Program-made: the position numbers and the translations under genes
The notes under the pieces: model-generated
Seen by the model: the letters and a program-made list of their open reading frames with translations, nothing else
What the model was told of the DNA's origin: nothing
Databases searched by the model: none
Shown: in pieces, positions 36,201 to 60,408 of the stretch
Layout: each line of letters starts with the position of its first letter
Numbering within the stretch: the stretch's first letter is position 1
Source: Crossaster papposus
Lineage: Eukaryota > Echinodermata > Asteroidea > Velatida > Solasteridae
Reading direction: 5' to 3'
Length of the DNA: 64,000 bases
Assembly (NCBI GenBank): GCA_037893245.1
Contig: JBAIAA010000700.1
Location: 62,001-126,000, forward strand

Positions 36201-39200
36201 ATGGCGTTGCCGTACTGCCCGGCTTTGAACAGATCATTCCCAGAATCCTTCAAAGCGATGACATCATCGGGCAGAGGCAGCGCCGGGATCGGTTTGGGCA
36301 CCGGCGGGGTTGCCGGGGCAACTGGGTTATCCAGTACGGGGATTCCGTTACTAGAAGGATCTGCGGAAACCGCGCCTTGGCCGTCATCTTGGTTTTCCGT
36401 TGCAACGGCGTCGATGGATGACGCACTTGTTTCGCCGTTAACAGCACCCTCGCCAGGATTGGGTGTGGCCGTCCCGTTGAAGAGAGACCCCTGACCTTTT
36501 TCATCATCATCCTCTTCGCTGTTGCTATCCTTGTCGACCTCCTGAATGATCATTCGTCGCCCGGTCGGTTGCGCCGCTAGCGTTGGCTCCATTTCCCCGT
36601 CGCGTTCCTTGTGCGATTTAGGCGAATTTATCTCGACGGTTTCCTTTAGCATAATATCCGCCAAAATATCCTGTAGAAAATAACAAGATTCTAAACTTTG
36701 AAGAAGAAGTTTTTGCAAACAATTTAGGGCGATAACATTGTGCATTAATATATATTGTTTAACATAACTCCCCACCCCATGTTTCTTACAAGTGAACTGA
36801 ATCCTTCAAAATCCTCCAATATTTGTTACTGGGGAGTGGGGACCACTGCCTAAACACTGCAAAATCCTCCAGCTCTATTGAGAATGTGCATAGGGCAAGA
36901 AATAAATGACCTCGATCCTCCAACATCACGTGTTGAATAAAACACCCAAGTAACCTCAATCCTCCGAAATCCTCCAGCATTTGATAGGCCCCGATGATTT
37001 TTCTTCAGAGATAACATTCTCTAGTGCCCTCAATCCTGCAAAATCCTCCAACTTCCAAAAGAAGATTTTGGAGGATTTGGGAAGGTTAGGGTTAAGGAAC
37101 CCCCGACACCTACCAGGGCTTGTTTGTTGTTCGGTTCGGCTTTCAAGACAGCTTCTAGGTCATCCTTAGCAGCGGTGGGCTGTCGCAGAGATTTCAAGGC
37201 TGTTCCACGTCGGAGTAAAGCTAAGACAAAAACACAACAAAAGCCGCGTTCGCATTGGACTTAATATTGTCAAATGTTACGGTACGTGATTGTCAAAGTT
37301 CACGGTGTTAAATCCTCCGCTAGAAGCTTGGGCCTGTAGATCTTACTGTTGTGGAGAGTAAAATGGACAATTTGACAATGTTACCGCCTGTCCGCATTGG
37401 ATTTAATTTGGTTAAGTTCTCCGTAGGTTTTACCAAAAAAAGTCCAATGCGAACGCGGCTCAAGGCAGTTAAACTTACCCTTTTGGCTGGTTACCTGTTT
37501 TCACTAAGCAAGATTTATTTGTGCTAAGCGCATTTTGTGCTAAGCAATTCTATGAAATTGGCCCAGGTGTCTTTCTTACCTTTGATGTTTTCAGGTTCCA
37601 GTTCCAAAACTTTGGTACAGTCTTCTACAGCTGCGGTGAATTGGCATAGCTTGATCCCTGCATTACACATAATTTAAATCATTTCATTCCATTTTTTTGT
37701 AAAATTTATCCTTTCCTTTGGTCTAAATGTATAATTTACATCATTACACATTTCATAAAATGCTTATTTTTCAAAAAATCTATTCAATGCTACCTTTTTT
37801 ACAAGAACTTTGCTAGTTTTGACATCTTCAAAGCATTTGCTTGAAGAAAACTAACTTGCCTATGGACACACTTTATTTTACTTCCTACTTTGCGATAACA
37901 ATATTAGCACTCTGCAGCATATCAACATAACCCTACATAAAGAATCTAGTTAACTGGGTAATACGGTAATTGAAATTTAACGTGATTTTCTTAAATCTCG
38001 GCATATTTCGAAATGTTGAACTTTGAAGTAATGTCTTACTTGCAAGGGATCGGTTGTTGTAGGCCGGTGCCGAAGGTATAACAGAAATGCTTCGGCTGTA
38101 ATACTGCACGGCCTCTTCAAAATCTCCAGCTTTAAAGGCCTTTAAAACAATGCAATGTTTGTACAGAGGTCAAAAGAGGTCAAAGGTTAGAGGTCAGTGG
38201 AATCAGGAAGAGCGAGTTAAAGGTACATTCGAGGATCACAGTTTGAATTACATGTAACGCTGTTCTACATGAACAAGTTTGTTTTTGCCATTTGTAAAAG
38301 ATCAGCAGGGTCAAAGTTCAGCAGGGTAGGGGTCAAAGGTTAACATGATCAGAGGTCAAAACATGAACTTTATGAATATATTATAACATGGTAAGTACCT
38401 CATTGCCTTTGTCCTTTTCCTTGTTGGCCACCAGTTCCCGTTCTTTATCAGACATTCCTGAGCGCAAAAGGGATGAAAAATATGAAAATTTATGTAAATT
38501 GCATTGACCAACATGCAAATTTATGTAAAGTACATGACCAATATGCAAATATATGTAAATTGCATAAATCAACATCTAAATGTATGCATATATTCAAATT
38601 TATGCAAATTTAAAATTTATGCAATTTTTTTAATTTATGTACTAATATTGACATGCAAACATGCAAATTTATACAAATATTCACTGGCCTTCAGTGTTAA
38701 TGGTGCTGCCCACTGATGTAGCTGTCGTCTTCTTCGCTGGCACGCCGTCTTTCTTGTCATCTTTGGCTGCCTTTTCGGCGTCAAATTTATCCCAAGCTTT
38801 GTAATCGGACGACTTGATTCGCTCCTTGGACGGCTGGCCCCACAGTTTGTCTTTATCCTTTAAAGTTGAACAACAAAAAAATTGCTTAAGATTTGGTTGA
38901 GAGACTTTGTATTAAGCTATCTGAAATAATCAAGAAATGCAAAATCCTGCCTTTTTTGTACTAAATTTGGTTCCAAGCAAATCTTTAACCAGTTCGCACC
39001 GGGATTATTTTAACATAACCGAGCCGACGCGCGGATTATTTTTAACGAGACTCGATCCGATGCGGGTTCAGGCCGATGGTACCGGAAAGCACACCCACAC
39101 ATTTCTGGCCTTGCTCGCTGCCGACAGACATTTCCGGCCTTGCTCGTGGCAGGTTTATGCGTCATCCGTTTTGAATCTGAGAAAAACGTTGCGTTTATAT

Positions 39201-42200
39201 ACGTCATTCGGCACGAACTGGTTAACAAGTAAACTACCTATCTAGAAGGTGGTGACATTTTTTGTACCCACCTGAACTATTTTCAAACGCCTTTAATCAG
39301 ACGAATAATTTGTTTGTTTTTTTGTCTAAGGATTTGTTACAAAATATACCATTTATACTATTAGCTGGTGACCTACAAAAACTTCAAACTAACCTCTTTG
39401 TTTTTTCCGCTGGTTTCGACCGTGGCCGGTTGTCGAATCGGGGGCAAGTTTTTGTCGCCGTCATTCCGCGGCGCGCTAGGGGAAGAGTCCTTGCTCATTT
39501 CAGTTGCCCAGTCCTAAACAACAACAAAAAGGGTATTTTCAGACAAAAAAAAGAAAAAGATGTGACAAAATGATAACAAATCACTAATCAGGGGCCAATT
39601 TCATTGGAGCTTAGCATAAATTTTCAGTTAATGTATATTGTTTGTGACTGGTACATGTGTTCAGCTGGTTTTTGCTTAGCATGTAAAGCACATGGAGTTT
39701 TTGCTGTTTTTACTGGGTAAGACTTTTTGGTGCGAAGCAATTTTTGGGGCTTACTAGCCCCAGGAGTATTTTGTATGCATCTGGGCCCAATTTTATGGCT
39801 CTGCTTACCACTAGCGAAACAATTCCTGCTTACTGTAGTAGACAGTTCCATGCTTACTATATTCAAACGTATTTCTCTGGTTAGCTAGAAAGGTTGGCTT
39901 AAGCGCGTCAGCGCATGCATTTGGAATCTGTGCGGACAGGGTTAGCACAAAATTTGTCTGCTAGCCCCGTTTGTTAGCGCAAAGTGGTTGTCATAGACGC
40001 GACATTCTGTGACACAGTTATACCCTGCTACATTGGGTGACCACAGACTCTGAGGCAGTTTTGGGCGCGATACTTTTTTGACCCGGATGGATCCTGCTAC
40101 ACTTGTCAGCCTTGCCATCCCGACTAATGATGCCTATTTCTGAGTAGGGTGACCGAGCAAAATTTGTCTCAAAATAATACCTTGATGTCCGAGTTGATTT
40201 GTTGCCACTCTTCTCGACCCAAGTCGCCCGCAGATGCTGGAGGTTTATCCTTCCGCAACGCCTTGCTGCGAACAAAAAGAAAAAAAACCACAAATCACAA
40301 CTTGGAGACATCTTCAAGGAGCATAACATGTAAAAGTTGGAGACCAGATGATGCAGAACTTGTCTCATGGCTCGATGAACAGGGGTAATAACTGTTCCTG
40401 CCGGGATTATCTTGACATTGACTGGGCCCAGTTGCAGGATTGTTTTTTTACGAACCTCGATTCGAACCGGTTCAGGCCAGCATCTGTGGGTAGAACATCC
40501 TAATATTTCCAGCCTAGCTCGCTGTGAGCCGGTCGATGACAGATATTTAGCGGCCTTGGTCGTGACTAAGGATGTGAATCTACGTTTAATTTTGTAAACG
40601 TTTAGCAAACTTTTCCCGTAACGTTTAAACGTTTAAACGTTTATTGAAAACTGTAAAAGGCTGCCGCCTGTCCCGGTCTATTTGCGTAACTGCGGTCGCG
40701 TTTGTTTGTATACATTGTGTACACTTAACACAATTTTGGTCTATGTTCTTTGAAGGCTAAACATTTCAAGAAGCATCACCTGCAAGTGCTGTCAAATCAA
40801 GTGTCATTTCAAGGAATGTCCAGACTCGCCTTAGGAAGATCGTTTATTTATTTATTTTGTAGCTACGATTAAAAAAAAAAAATAAATAAATAAATAAAAA
40901 AAGTTACCCTCACGAATTTCGCGATAGCTGCAGCATTCCAGCGAGTACTGCCGGTATACCGGTATTTTCCTACAGCCAGGCCATGAGAACAAAAACCCAA
41001 TCATTCATAACCTTTCCCCATTAGACTTCTGGCTACGCGCCACGGGCAGGGGAGCCTCGCTACTTAGCAACAGTATTTCCAAGCAACAGGGTTGGGGTGT
41101 CACAGTACCAATGCGCCTAAACATTTCAGCGTAGAGAAGGAACCGCAACCAATGGCATTTTATTTACTGGGATTAAACGCATTGGCGGACGTCCTCAAAG
41201 TTCGGTGACCTACATTGTGCACGTTGTGCCGCGCCCCTGAAGTTCGGTGACCTAGTACATTTATCTACTAACGCCAGTCCTCAAAGTTCGGTCACCTTGT
41301 AAATAGGTGGTTTGTATAAACAAGAGATATAATGTATCAATTTGGACAATGGGGCTGTCAATCATTCTCTGGAGCCTGGAGAAATATTCTTTTGGGGGCC
41401 AAGATTTTTTTAAGACTGGGGAAACCTTAAACTGTATCGGAAAAAAAAGAGAAACATATTTTCTAGCCGATGATAGAAACATTTTAACAATTTTCTTGAA
41501 TAAGTATACAATTCTTTTCGAACCACAATATTGTTTACGGGGGAGATGTCGCAGAATCGTCAATGATGATTAAATAGTCGACATCAATTTGGATAGAAAT
41601 AAATACAGGGTTTGGACTCGGAAACTATAACTTTGTGTTTATTACTTGCAACAACAAAACACCCAGATAAATGGCGAAAACTCTACATTTATATCACTCT
41701 TCAAAAACTAATTTTAAAGTTTACACATCCCCATTCCACAAGTATTCTGATATGTCACTCCCAGCGGTACCCGTTCTACGATCTAAAGAATATTTTATCC
41801 GTCAAATTGTTTTTTGTAAGGGAACAGTGGTGTTTGCACTTGCAGCCCAAGCCGATTTTAATAAGCGACACAGATACATTGTTTTAAATAACGCATTTGT
41901 TTGATTACTGCAAAACACGCCTACTGGTGATTTTAGCAAATTTAAGTTCCAACTTCACAGAAAAATAAAGAAATACGAGAGACTCAGAATTGTTTGAAAA
42001 CTTAGTAGTTTAATCTGAATAGCCCTCGGAGAAAGACGCCATCCACGGCATGTTTAGTTTTTTCCACATCAGCGGCGTATTGAAAACATCAAACACATGT
42101 GTACATGTGTTTGATGTTTTCAATACGCCGCTGCTGGAAAAAAAATTAACAAGGCGTGGACGGCGTATATATATACACTGTATAATCATCATCATGGGCA

Positions 42201-43236
42201 CAATAGATACCGGCAGCTGCTGGTCATTGAGAAAAGTATCTGATTAATCTTATTGGAACATGACCAAGTACTACAGGCGTTACAAATGCTTTCTAAAATA
42301 AATAGATGTTTGAAGAAAGTAAATTCTTCGTAAATAAAACTTGAGGGTATGGCGTAAATGGAAGGTCCATTTATTTTTTATTCGAGTTCCGTTTAAACGT
42401 TTGAAAAAAATTCTAAACGGATTTGATTTTGTTGACGTTTACACGTTTAAACGTTTAAAGGTCACATCCTTAGTCGTGACATGTTTATCCGTCATCCGTC
42501 ATCTGTTTTGAATTCCGAATTTTTTTTTGAGCGTATACATGTCCCCCGACGCGAACTGGTTAATAAGAGCTTTGGTAAAAAGGGTGAGAAAAACACATTA
42601 TTATTACAGTTGTCATCTCCCAAATGACCTTATATTTACCTCTTAGGATTCAGAGTGGCGATTCTCTCCTCACAGCTCTTAATCAAATCCGGGTAGTGGC
42701 CGTTCTCGCCCGATCTAGAGAAAGAAAAGATCGTGGACTTTCATGCTTTGCTGAAGCAATATAATAACTATTGTTTAGGCAATCCGTGCACTATGCTTTG
42801 TATGATAGCGAGTACAGTGGCTTTCTCCATTGAAGGGGGCCATCACAACAGTGGGCACATTTTTTCTCAACTTCCAAGAGCCAAGTGAGCACAACTTATT
42901 TAGTCCAAACATCTCCCTCAGTAGTTTTCCCCAACTCTTTTTTTTTTACGTTACAGGGGTATCTCGGATGACTTAAAAGTGACAATTTGTGAGAAGTATT
43001 GTGATGGCCTATGAGGACCTGAATTGTGATGGACGACAAAGAACTTGTAAATGTAATGGTCTAGAACTTGACCAGGTATTGTCGAGGACAAACCTAAGAG
43101 CTTCCAAGATCTTCTCGAGCTCCTTGAGATTCTTGCAGAGTCCGATGTACGCATAGTCCATGTGGTGAATAGGAACAGCTCCGATTGAGGATCCGGATCC
43201 TACAAGGTTGTCAAAACCAGACTGCGGACTTGCCAT
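27202..43236 (-). CDS. SPAG1: Sperm-associated antigen 1, dynein-arm assembly TPR protein
   Basis: Twenty-two exons in transcript order: 43236-43094, 42714-42640, 40265-40181, 39513-39394, 38857-38689, 38457-38399, 38139-38040, 37657-37580, 37220-37114, 36670-36163, 35736-35562, 35121-35041, 33987-33534, 33012-32905, 32695-32606, 32323-32210, 31889-31053, 30832-30680, 30355-30247, 29327-29253, 28414-28322, 27296-27202. They join in frame to 1275 aa. Order of parts: N-terminal IHHMDYAYIGLCKNLKELEK; TPR block 1 about 205-312 (KEKDKGNEAFKAGDFEEAV); acidic linker with RRMIIQEVDKDS; TPR block 2 about 452-566; DGPKWREKLP; TPR block 3 about 708-822; a repeat linker 823-1101; RPAP3_C domain about 1153-1260 (VTAYEFLQAW). 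SPAG1 is a cytoplasmic HSP90/R2TP-type co-chaperone for axonemal dynein arms; human loss causes ciliary dyskinesia. It is longer than the human protein (about 926 aa), largely through exon 17. Exon 5 ends at a GC donor. Confidence 0.95.
27413..27835. mobile_element. MITE family R7-like element
   Basis: About 420 bp with inverted ends TGGCACCACRAAATGRGYGG extending into GGAAAGTCGCA, in the last SPAG1 intron. It shares the outer TATGTGACCTG with the R7 element at 62.1 kb. Confidence 0.7.
27915..28150. mobile_element. MITE family R6 copy 1
   Basis: About 235 bp with inverted ends TTGGCTCTGCTTACTGTTAG / CTGTTAGCAGAGCCAA and a CAGGGTTAGCACA core. A second copy lies at 39783-40015. Confidence 0.7.
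28440..28700 (-). mobile_element. Truncated R7 element
   Basis: Matches the right half of the 62.1 kb element in opposite orientation (CCCGAACAAAGTCGCACAAT, then CCATTTTGAGGTTTTAGG). In a SPAG1 intron. Confidence 0.7.
28690..29250. repeat. 22-bp minisatellite abutting a SPAG1 splice donor
   Basis: About 25 copies of a 22-bp unit (AACCCAACTGATTTACATAT plus TA on the + strand) run up to the exon 20 donor at 29252. On the gene strand each unit resembles the exon/intron junction itself. Confidence 0.95.
30440..30596 (-). mobile_element. MITE family R1 fragment
   Basis: Right part of R1 ending GTGTATCCTACCTTTAAAG, in a SPAG1 intron. Confidence 0.7.
31053..31889 (-). repeat. SPAG1: Coding minisatellite: SPAG1 exon 17 (SEVKP repeats)
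   Basis: A single 837-bp exon (279 codons) of SPAG1 made mostly of pentapeptides of the form (S/A)EVKP. The 31140-31320 core repeats a 15-bp unit almost without change, while both ends carry variants (AKGKS, TKIKQ, ADVKP, AEVTP). The exon ends with a basic run (HKKKRKGKR) and acidic tail. The repeat length is a multiple of three, so copy changes keep the frame. Predicted highly charged and disordered. Confidence 0.9.
31965..32156 (-). mobile_element. tRNA-derived SINE head plus 18-bp tandem array
   Basis: Minus strand has TAAGCGCGGTGGTTACATTT and a B box GGTTCGATTCC. Directly beyond the A-box side, CATTCCGACTCCCCCAAA repeats about 6-7 times (32037-32156), as if the SINE edge seeded it. SPAG1 intron 16. 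Confidence 0.7.
33057..33402. repeat. 12-bp minisatellite in SPAG1 intron 13
   Basis: About 29 copies of a dodecamer AGGTTTACCNTG, with short blocks of one variant (CCCGGGG, CCATGAGG, CCTTGAGG) that recur in the same order, suggesting a higher-order duplication. Open frames here on both strands are artefacts. Confidence 0.95.
34111..34795. mobile_element. piggyBac-type element with CCCTAACCC ends, containing an R2 MITE
   Basis: A 685-bp element flanked by TTAA at 34107-34110 and 34796-34799, ending CCCTAACCC at left and the inverse at right. A full R2 MITE (34268-34510, ends GGGCCAATTTCATAGAGC) lies inside it. Subterminal AGTACTAC/TACTACTTTT words repeat. SPAG1 intron 12. Confidence 0.7.
35203..35412 (+). 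mobile_element. MITE family R2 copy with GCTTAGCACAAAA tandem expansion
   Basis: Left end GGGCCAATTTCATAAAAC followed by five or six tandem GTGCTTAGCACAAAAA units, then the ordinary R2 interior; the right end is missing. Confidence 0.7.
37487..37567 (+). mobile_element. MITE family R2 fragment
   Basis: Only the right end remains (GCTAAGCAATTCTATGAAATTGG without the left half), immediately before SPAG1 exon 8. Confidence 0.65.
38462..38682. repeat. Degenerate AT-rich tandem repeat in SPAG1 intron 5
   Basis: Repeated CATGCAAATTTATGTAAA words at roughly 30-bp intervals fill most of the intron whose donor is the GC site at 38688. Confidence 0.75.
38984..39226 (-). mobile_element. MITE family R3 copy, full length
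   Basis: Ends TTAACCAGTTCGCACCGGG and GCACGAACTGGTTAA are both intact, flanked by TTAA. SPAG1 intron 4. Confidence 0.85.
39590..39760 (+). mobile_element. MITE family R2 copy (partial)
   Basis: Left end AGGGGCCAATTTCATTGGAGC and interior AGCTGGTTTTTGCTTAGCAT; the right end is eroded. SPAG1 intron 3. Confidence 0.65.
39783..40015. mobile_element. MITE family R6 copy 2
   Basis: Second copy of the 27915-28150 element: ATGGCTCTGCTTACCACTAG and CAGGGTTAGCACAAAATT in the same order. Confidence 0.65.
40567..42472. mobile_element. 1.9-kb non-autonomous hAT-like transposon
   Basis: Terminal inverted repeats TAAGGATGTGA, flanked by a perfect 8-bp target duplication GTCGTGAC (40559-40566 and 42473-42480). 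Both subterminal regions contain repeated AAACGTTTAAACGTTTA. No transposase-like frame is seen. Inside are a large perfect hairpin at 42070-42133 and three GTTCGGTGACCT repeats at about 41195, 41240 and 41285. It lies in SPAG1 intron 2. Confidence 0.85.
42036..42166. repeat. Perfect 31-bp hairpin within the hAT-like element
   Basis: Arms 42070-42100 and 42103-42133 are perfect complements separated by 2 nt, starting CAGCGGCGTATTGAAAAC. Imperfect pairing continues outward to about 42036 and 42166. Confidence 0.9.
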
Positions 43237-43262
43237 AGCGTCGGCTTATAACGCCTGGCTTT
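43094..43262 (-). other. SPAG1: SPAG1 first coding exon with 5' acceptor
   Basis: The ATG exon is preceded 26 bp upstream by an acceptor (CTTCACAG ending at 43263), so SPAG1 has a non-coding exon upstream. A strong minus-strand donor CACGAG|GTAAGC at 44347/44346 is a candidate, but nothing else confirms it. Confidence 0.45.
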
Positions 43263-45086
43263 CTGTGAAGGATCAAATCAAATTGAGAATTTAATAGAAA
43301 GAATGTTGAAACCTGATGCCACTTTTTTTTCTTAATATCATTCAATGAACAACAATCCGTGAAAAAATGTTGGGAAAAGGACATGAATCTGGAAATGAGA
43401 ATTTTCGATTTTGTTAGGAAATACTTAGAAAATGTTCTCGACTCTCCATAGACTTTGGACACAACAGCCGAAGTAGCGTCAGAATATTACTATGCATACT
43501 TATTTCTTAGACCAAATGATTCTGACTATTTATTCATGAATTATTAGGTCCAGTACAGTAGCTGCCAATGTCACGTGACGAAAACGGGTTGAAAGCTGCC
43601 CGTTTCTGAAAATATCCCAAGTTTTCCGAACAGGTTTTATTGACGGTCGGGTAATATCGTTTAACGTTCGCGATGTTCAAGTGTTTCCGGGAGTTGTTGT
43701 AATTAGGGAAAACAACGTTAATAAAATTAAGCCCATCGATCTAGATTTTCGTTTTTGGTTTGAAATATAATTTAACATCCTGACAAAACAAATGCCGGCA
43801 TTGTGCTTTTTTAGGAAAAGCCATTATAATTTTAATTGCTGCATCGTTTAAAAATAGCTACACACTAGTGCGTCACTCATAATCTATTTTTGTCGCCGGC
43901 GACTACCCAGCTGACCTACAATTTAGTTGTCAGGTCAGGTCAGGGAATCAGACTATTCTTCCTGGGTTATTCACAAGCTCTTCACGTCATAAGGTTTATC
44001 GCTATTCAGAACTGCCAATGCATCATGGGTAAGCGCATGGGGCACACGCCGTGTGCGCGTGCCAACGACCGGGGCGTAATGCGGAAAAGGATTACTGAAT
44101 TGCCCCATGATTGCCCCATGATTTTACCCAAAATGCTTTGCGCAGCAGCGCCCTCTTGTGATATTTTGCTATTTGCGATATGCACGTGCAGACGTGTGGT
44201 CCAGTTTCATGTGGGAAAATATATTTTCTATTTTTTGGCATTATTATTTTCGAAGATTAGTCGGCAGTCATGGCAGTAGCTTTCAGAAACATGTTTTCTG
44301 TCATTAACTTCCAAGCAAAGAAAATTCATCACCAAATTTGGCTTACCTCGTGATTTTTCGAGGAAGTTTCTAGTTCTATAACCCGATGGGCCGCGCCGGA
44401 ACTTGCTGATTTTCGTCTGTTGCCTAAGCACGGTTATTCCCCTTGGTCTGAAACCTGCCTTAAGCAAATGCATATACTGCACGAAAGATCATTCTTCATT
44501 TCAGGAACCAGTCGAACATCAGTTTGTGTGGTGACCTGACCACGCCAATACGAAATTAATATACAGAACAACGGCACCAGACGCGACATTAATTTCTTAA
44601 AGGGGTACACTGCATCGAGTGAATTAAATAAAATCCATGTCGAACTGAGCGGGTAAAACAGTATAAGAATCTGTCACAATTTTTGAAATCGCTTAAATTA
44701 TTTAAAAGGTTAAGAATTTTGTATAAACCAACACATGTAGTGCCTATAAAGTCATGGTTAGGGGCTGGAGTAGGTGTTTTCATTTATTTAATACGAGTGT
44801 CCCCTTATTCAACCTTTAAAGTTGGGCGCGCATGCGTGTTTCTTGAGTTTTGGAGATGAGTGATTACCCGAATAATTAATGGAATCGATACTAGGGAAAG
44901 GCATTAAACAAAGCGCTAATTTCACACCTTGTTGTTGTCAAACTTAAAAAGTCGAATTGTAATACTGGTATCGATAATTGTGGTTAAAAATCCATGCTGC
45001 GTGCTATTTAATAGGATCGTAGCTGGTATCGATTATCTTTTCTGAGCTCTCCAAACGATTCATAGAATCGACTAGGCCTACAACCC
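43263..45086. other. SPAG1 upstream region
   Basis: Head-to-head side of SPAG1 and AGO. No second gene recognised; probable SPAG1 promoter and first exon lie here. A minus-strand frame at 44340-44480 includes PSGYRTRNFLEKSR, which I cannot assign. Confidence 0.4.
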
Positions 45087-45185
45087 GAATGCTAGTCTTG
45101 CTCCAAGACCGAGCTGTTCATCTGCGCGGGGTGCGCGCGCCGTCCGTCTATCCGGGCTTATTGAGGGCGCCCTTAATTATCGCCA

Positions 45186-46168
45186 GGGGCCAATTTCATG
45201 TATGTTAAGCACAACCAGGGGGGGGCGGAGGGGGGGCCCTTCGAGACTGTGATTGCGCAACGCTGACGTACCGTCCATTCTCAAAATAGGGGGGAACAAT
45301 TTTCTCACGCGAAAAATAAAGAGTTTTTGGCATCCAATCTTAGCATCTTGTCTTTTGTAGTTGTAAAAGGTTGTTATTTACCTTAATTTTTATCATCCAA
45401 TGACAAAAATTGTATTGAAAATGAAAAAAGCAGTCGAAAAAATTAAGCGTTGACGTACCGTTGATAGGCGTGGAGATTGTGCACAAATACTCAAACGACG
45501 TTGACAAATACCTCCCCTAAAAAAGGCAATAATAATCGATAAATTGTGAAAAATCGTGCTTTGACCCCACTCATTTTTTTCCATGGATACGTTAAAAAAG
45601 GATGTATCAGTGATATACTGAATTTTTAAAAAAATCTGCCTGTGACCCCCTTGCGTTTTATCGTGTTGTTTTCGAACGAAAATGGCAGAAAATGACATCG
45701 CCCCAAACAAAATCCGTGTAGATCGTGCCTGCGTACCTGGCTTTGCGGACGTTGTATGAATCACTAAATGCGGAGAGCGATACACGGGGCAAATCTGTAC
45801 GTGTTTCAATGGTGCGATTCGCGGTAGCGATCTATACGTATTTACTGTGTGAGATGTGTGGCTCATGAGCGTGGAAGAACGAATGAGATACATTTCAACG
45901 TTGGTGGCGCACTTTCTTGGGACCCCTCCGCCCCCCCCTGAGCACAACAATTTGCTTACCATGAAAATTCTTCCTTGTCAAAAAAACAGGGTTACAAATA
46001 CAAACCAATTTTTTAGGTAACATATATTGTTTTCGAGTTATATTCAGTTGGTGTTTGCTTAGCATGAAATGCACATGGAGTTTTGGCTGGCAACCCGTTA
46101 TTTTTTAGCAAGACTTTTTGGTGCTAAGCAAATTTTTGTGCTTAACAGCTCTATAAATTTGTCCCAGA
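45186..46168 (-). mobile_element. MITE R2 copy interrupted by a hAT-like element
   Basis: Left end AGGGGCCAATTTCATGTATG at 45186-45215 and the rest at 45941-46168 are halves of one R2 copy. Confidence 0.75.
45216..45940. mobile_element. 725-bp non-autonomous hAT-like transposon
   Basis: Terminal inverted repeats CAGGGGGGGGCGGAGGGG with a perfect 8-bp target duplication AGCACAAC (45208-45215 and 45941-45948). CAGGG-type ends and 8-bp duplication are the hAT signature. A 189-codon minus-strand frame crosses it but has no transposase features. Confidence 0.9.
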
Positions 46169-46324
46169 TATTCGTTCTAGGCGCAAGGCACATCAGAAAA
46201 CACAGGAAACGAACCTAGTGATAATTAAGGGCGCCCTCAATAAGTCCGGATAGACAGACGGCGCGCCCAAGAACAGATGAACAGCTCTACGGTCTTGGAG
46301 CAAGACTACCTGAATGCCGAAACC

Positions 46325-46345
46325 AGCGGCCATTTTGACGAGAAC
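46325..46345 (+). promoter_or_regulatory. YY1-like motif near the AGO transcription start
   Basis: CGGCCATTTTG matches the YY1 core GCCATNTT and lies about 125 bp upstream of the AGO ATG. Role inferred. Confidence 0.35.
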
Positions 46346-46456
46346 AAAAATAGAACAAGAACAAGAAAATGACCGGAAGATTAAACCCTCAAATATACGA
46401 TTTTATTAGTAAACACTGCTAATGTATTAAAAGAAATTTTCTTTAGATAGGAAAAA

Positions 46457-60408
<13,952 letters not shown>

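Larger units (their letters stand above)
40385..42566 (-). mobile_element. MITE R3 copy split by a hAT-like insertion
   Basis: The two halves of one R3 element lie at 40385-40566 and 42473-42566; excising 40567-42472 plus one target copy restores it (core CGAACCGGTTCAGGCC; right end GCGAACTGGTTAA). Confidence 0.8.
45087..46318. mobile_element. Long-arm inverted-repeat element (outer shell of a triple nest)
   Basis: Arms of about 100 bp at 45087-45185 and 46216-46318 are inverted copies (GTCTTGCTCCAAGACCG... and TATTGAGGGCGCCCTTAATT). Between them lie an R2 MITE and, inside that, a hAT-like element. The right arm ends about 140 bp before the AGO start codon. Confidence 0.75.

Noticed and set aside
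40018..40608. 196-codon minus-strand frame
   Set aside because: It runs through SPAG1 exon 3 in the wrong frame and through R3/hAT repeat DNA; no family resemblance.
45393..45962. 189-codon minus-strand frame as a possible transposase
   Set aside because: It lies in a 725-bp hAT-type MITE and has no BED zinc finger, catalytic motif or dimerisation domain.
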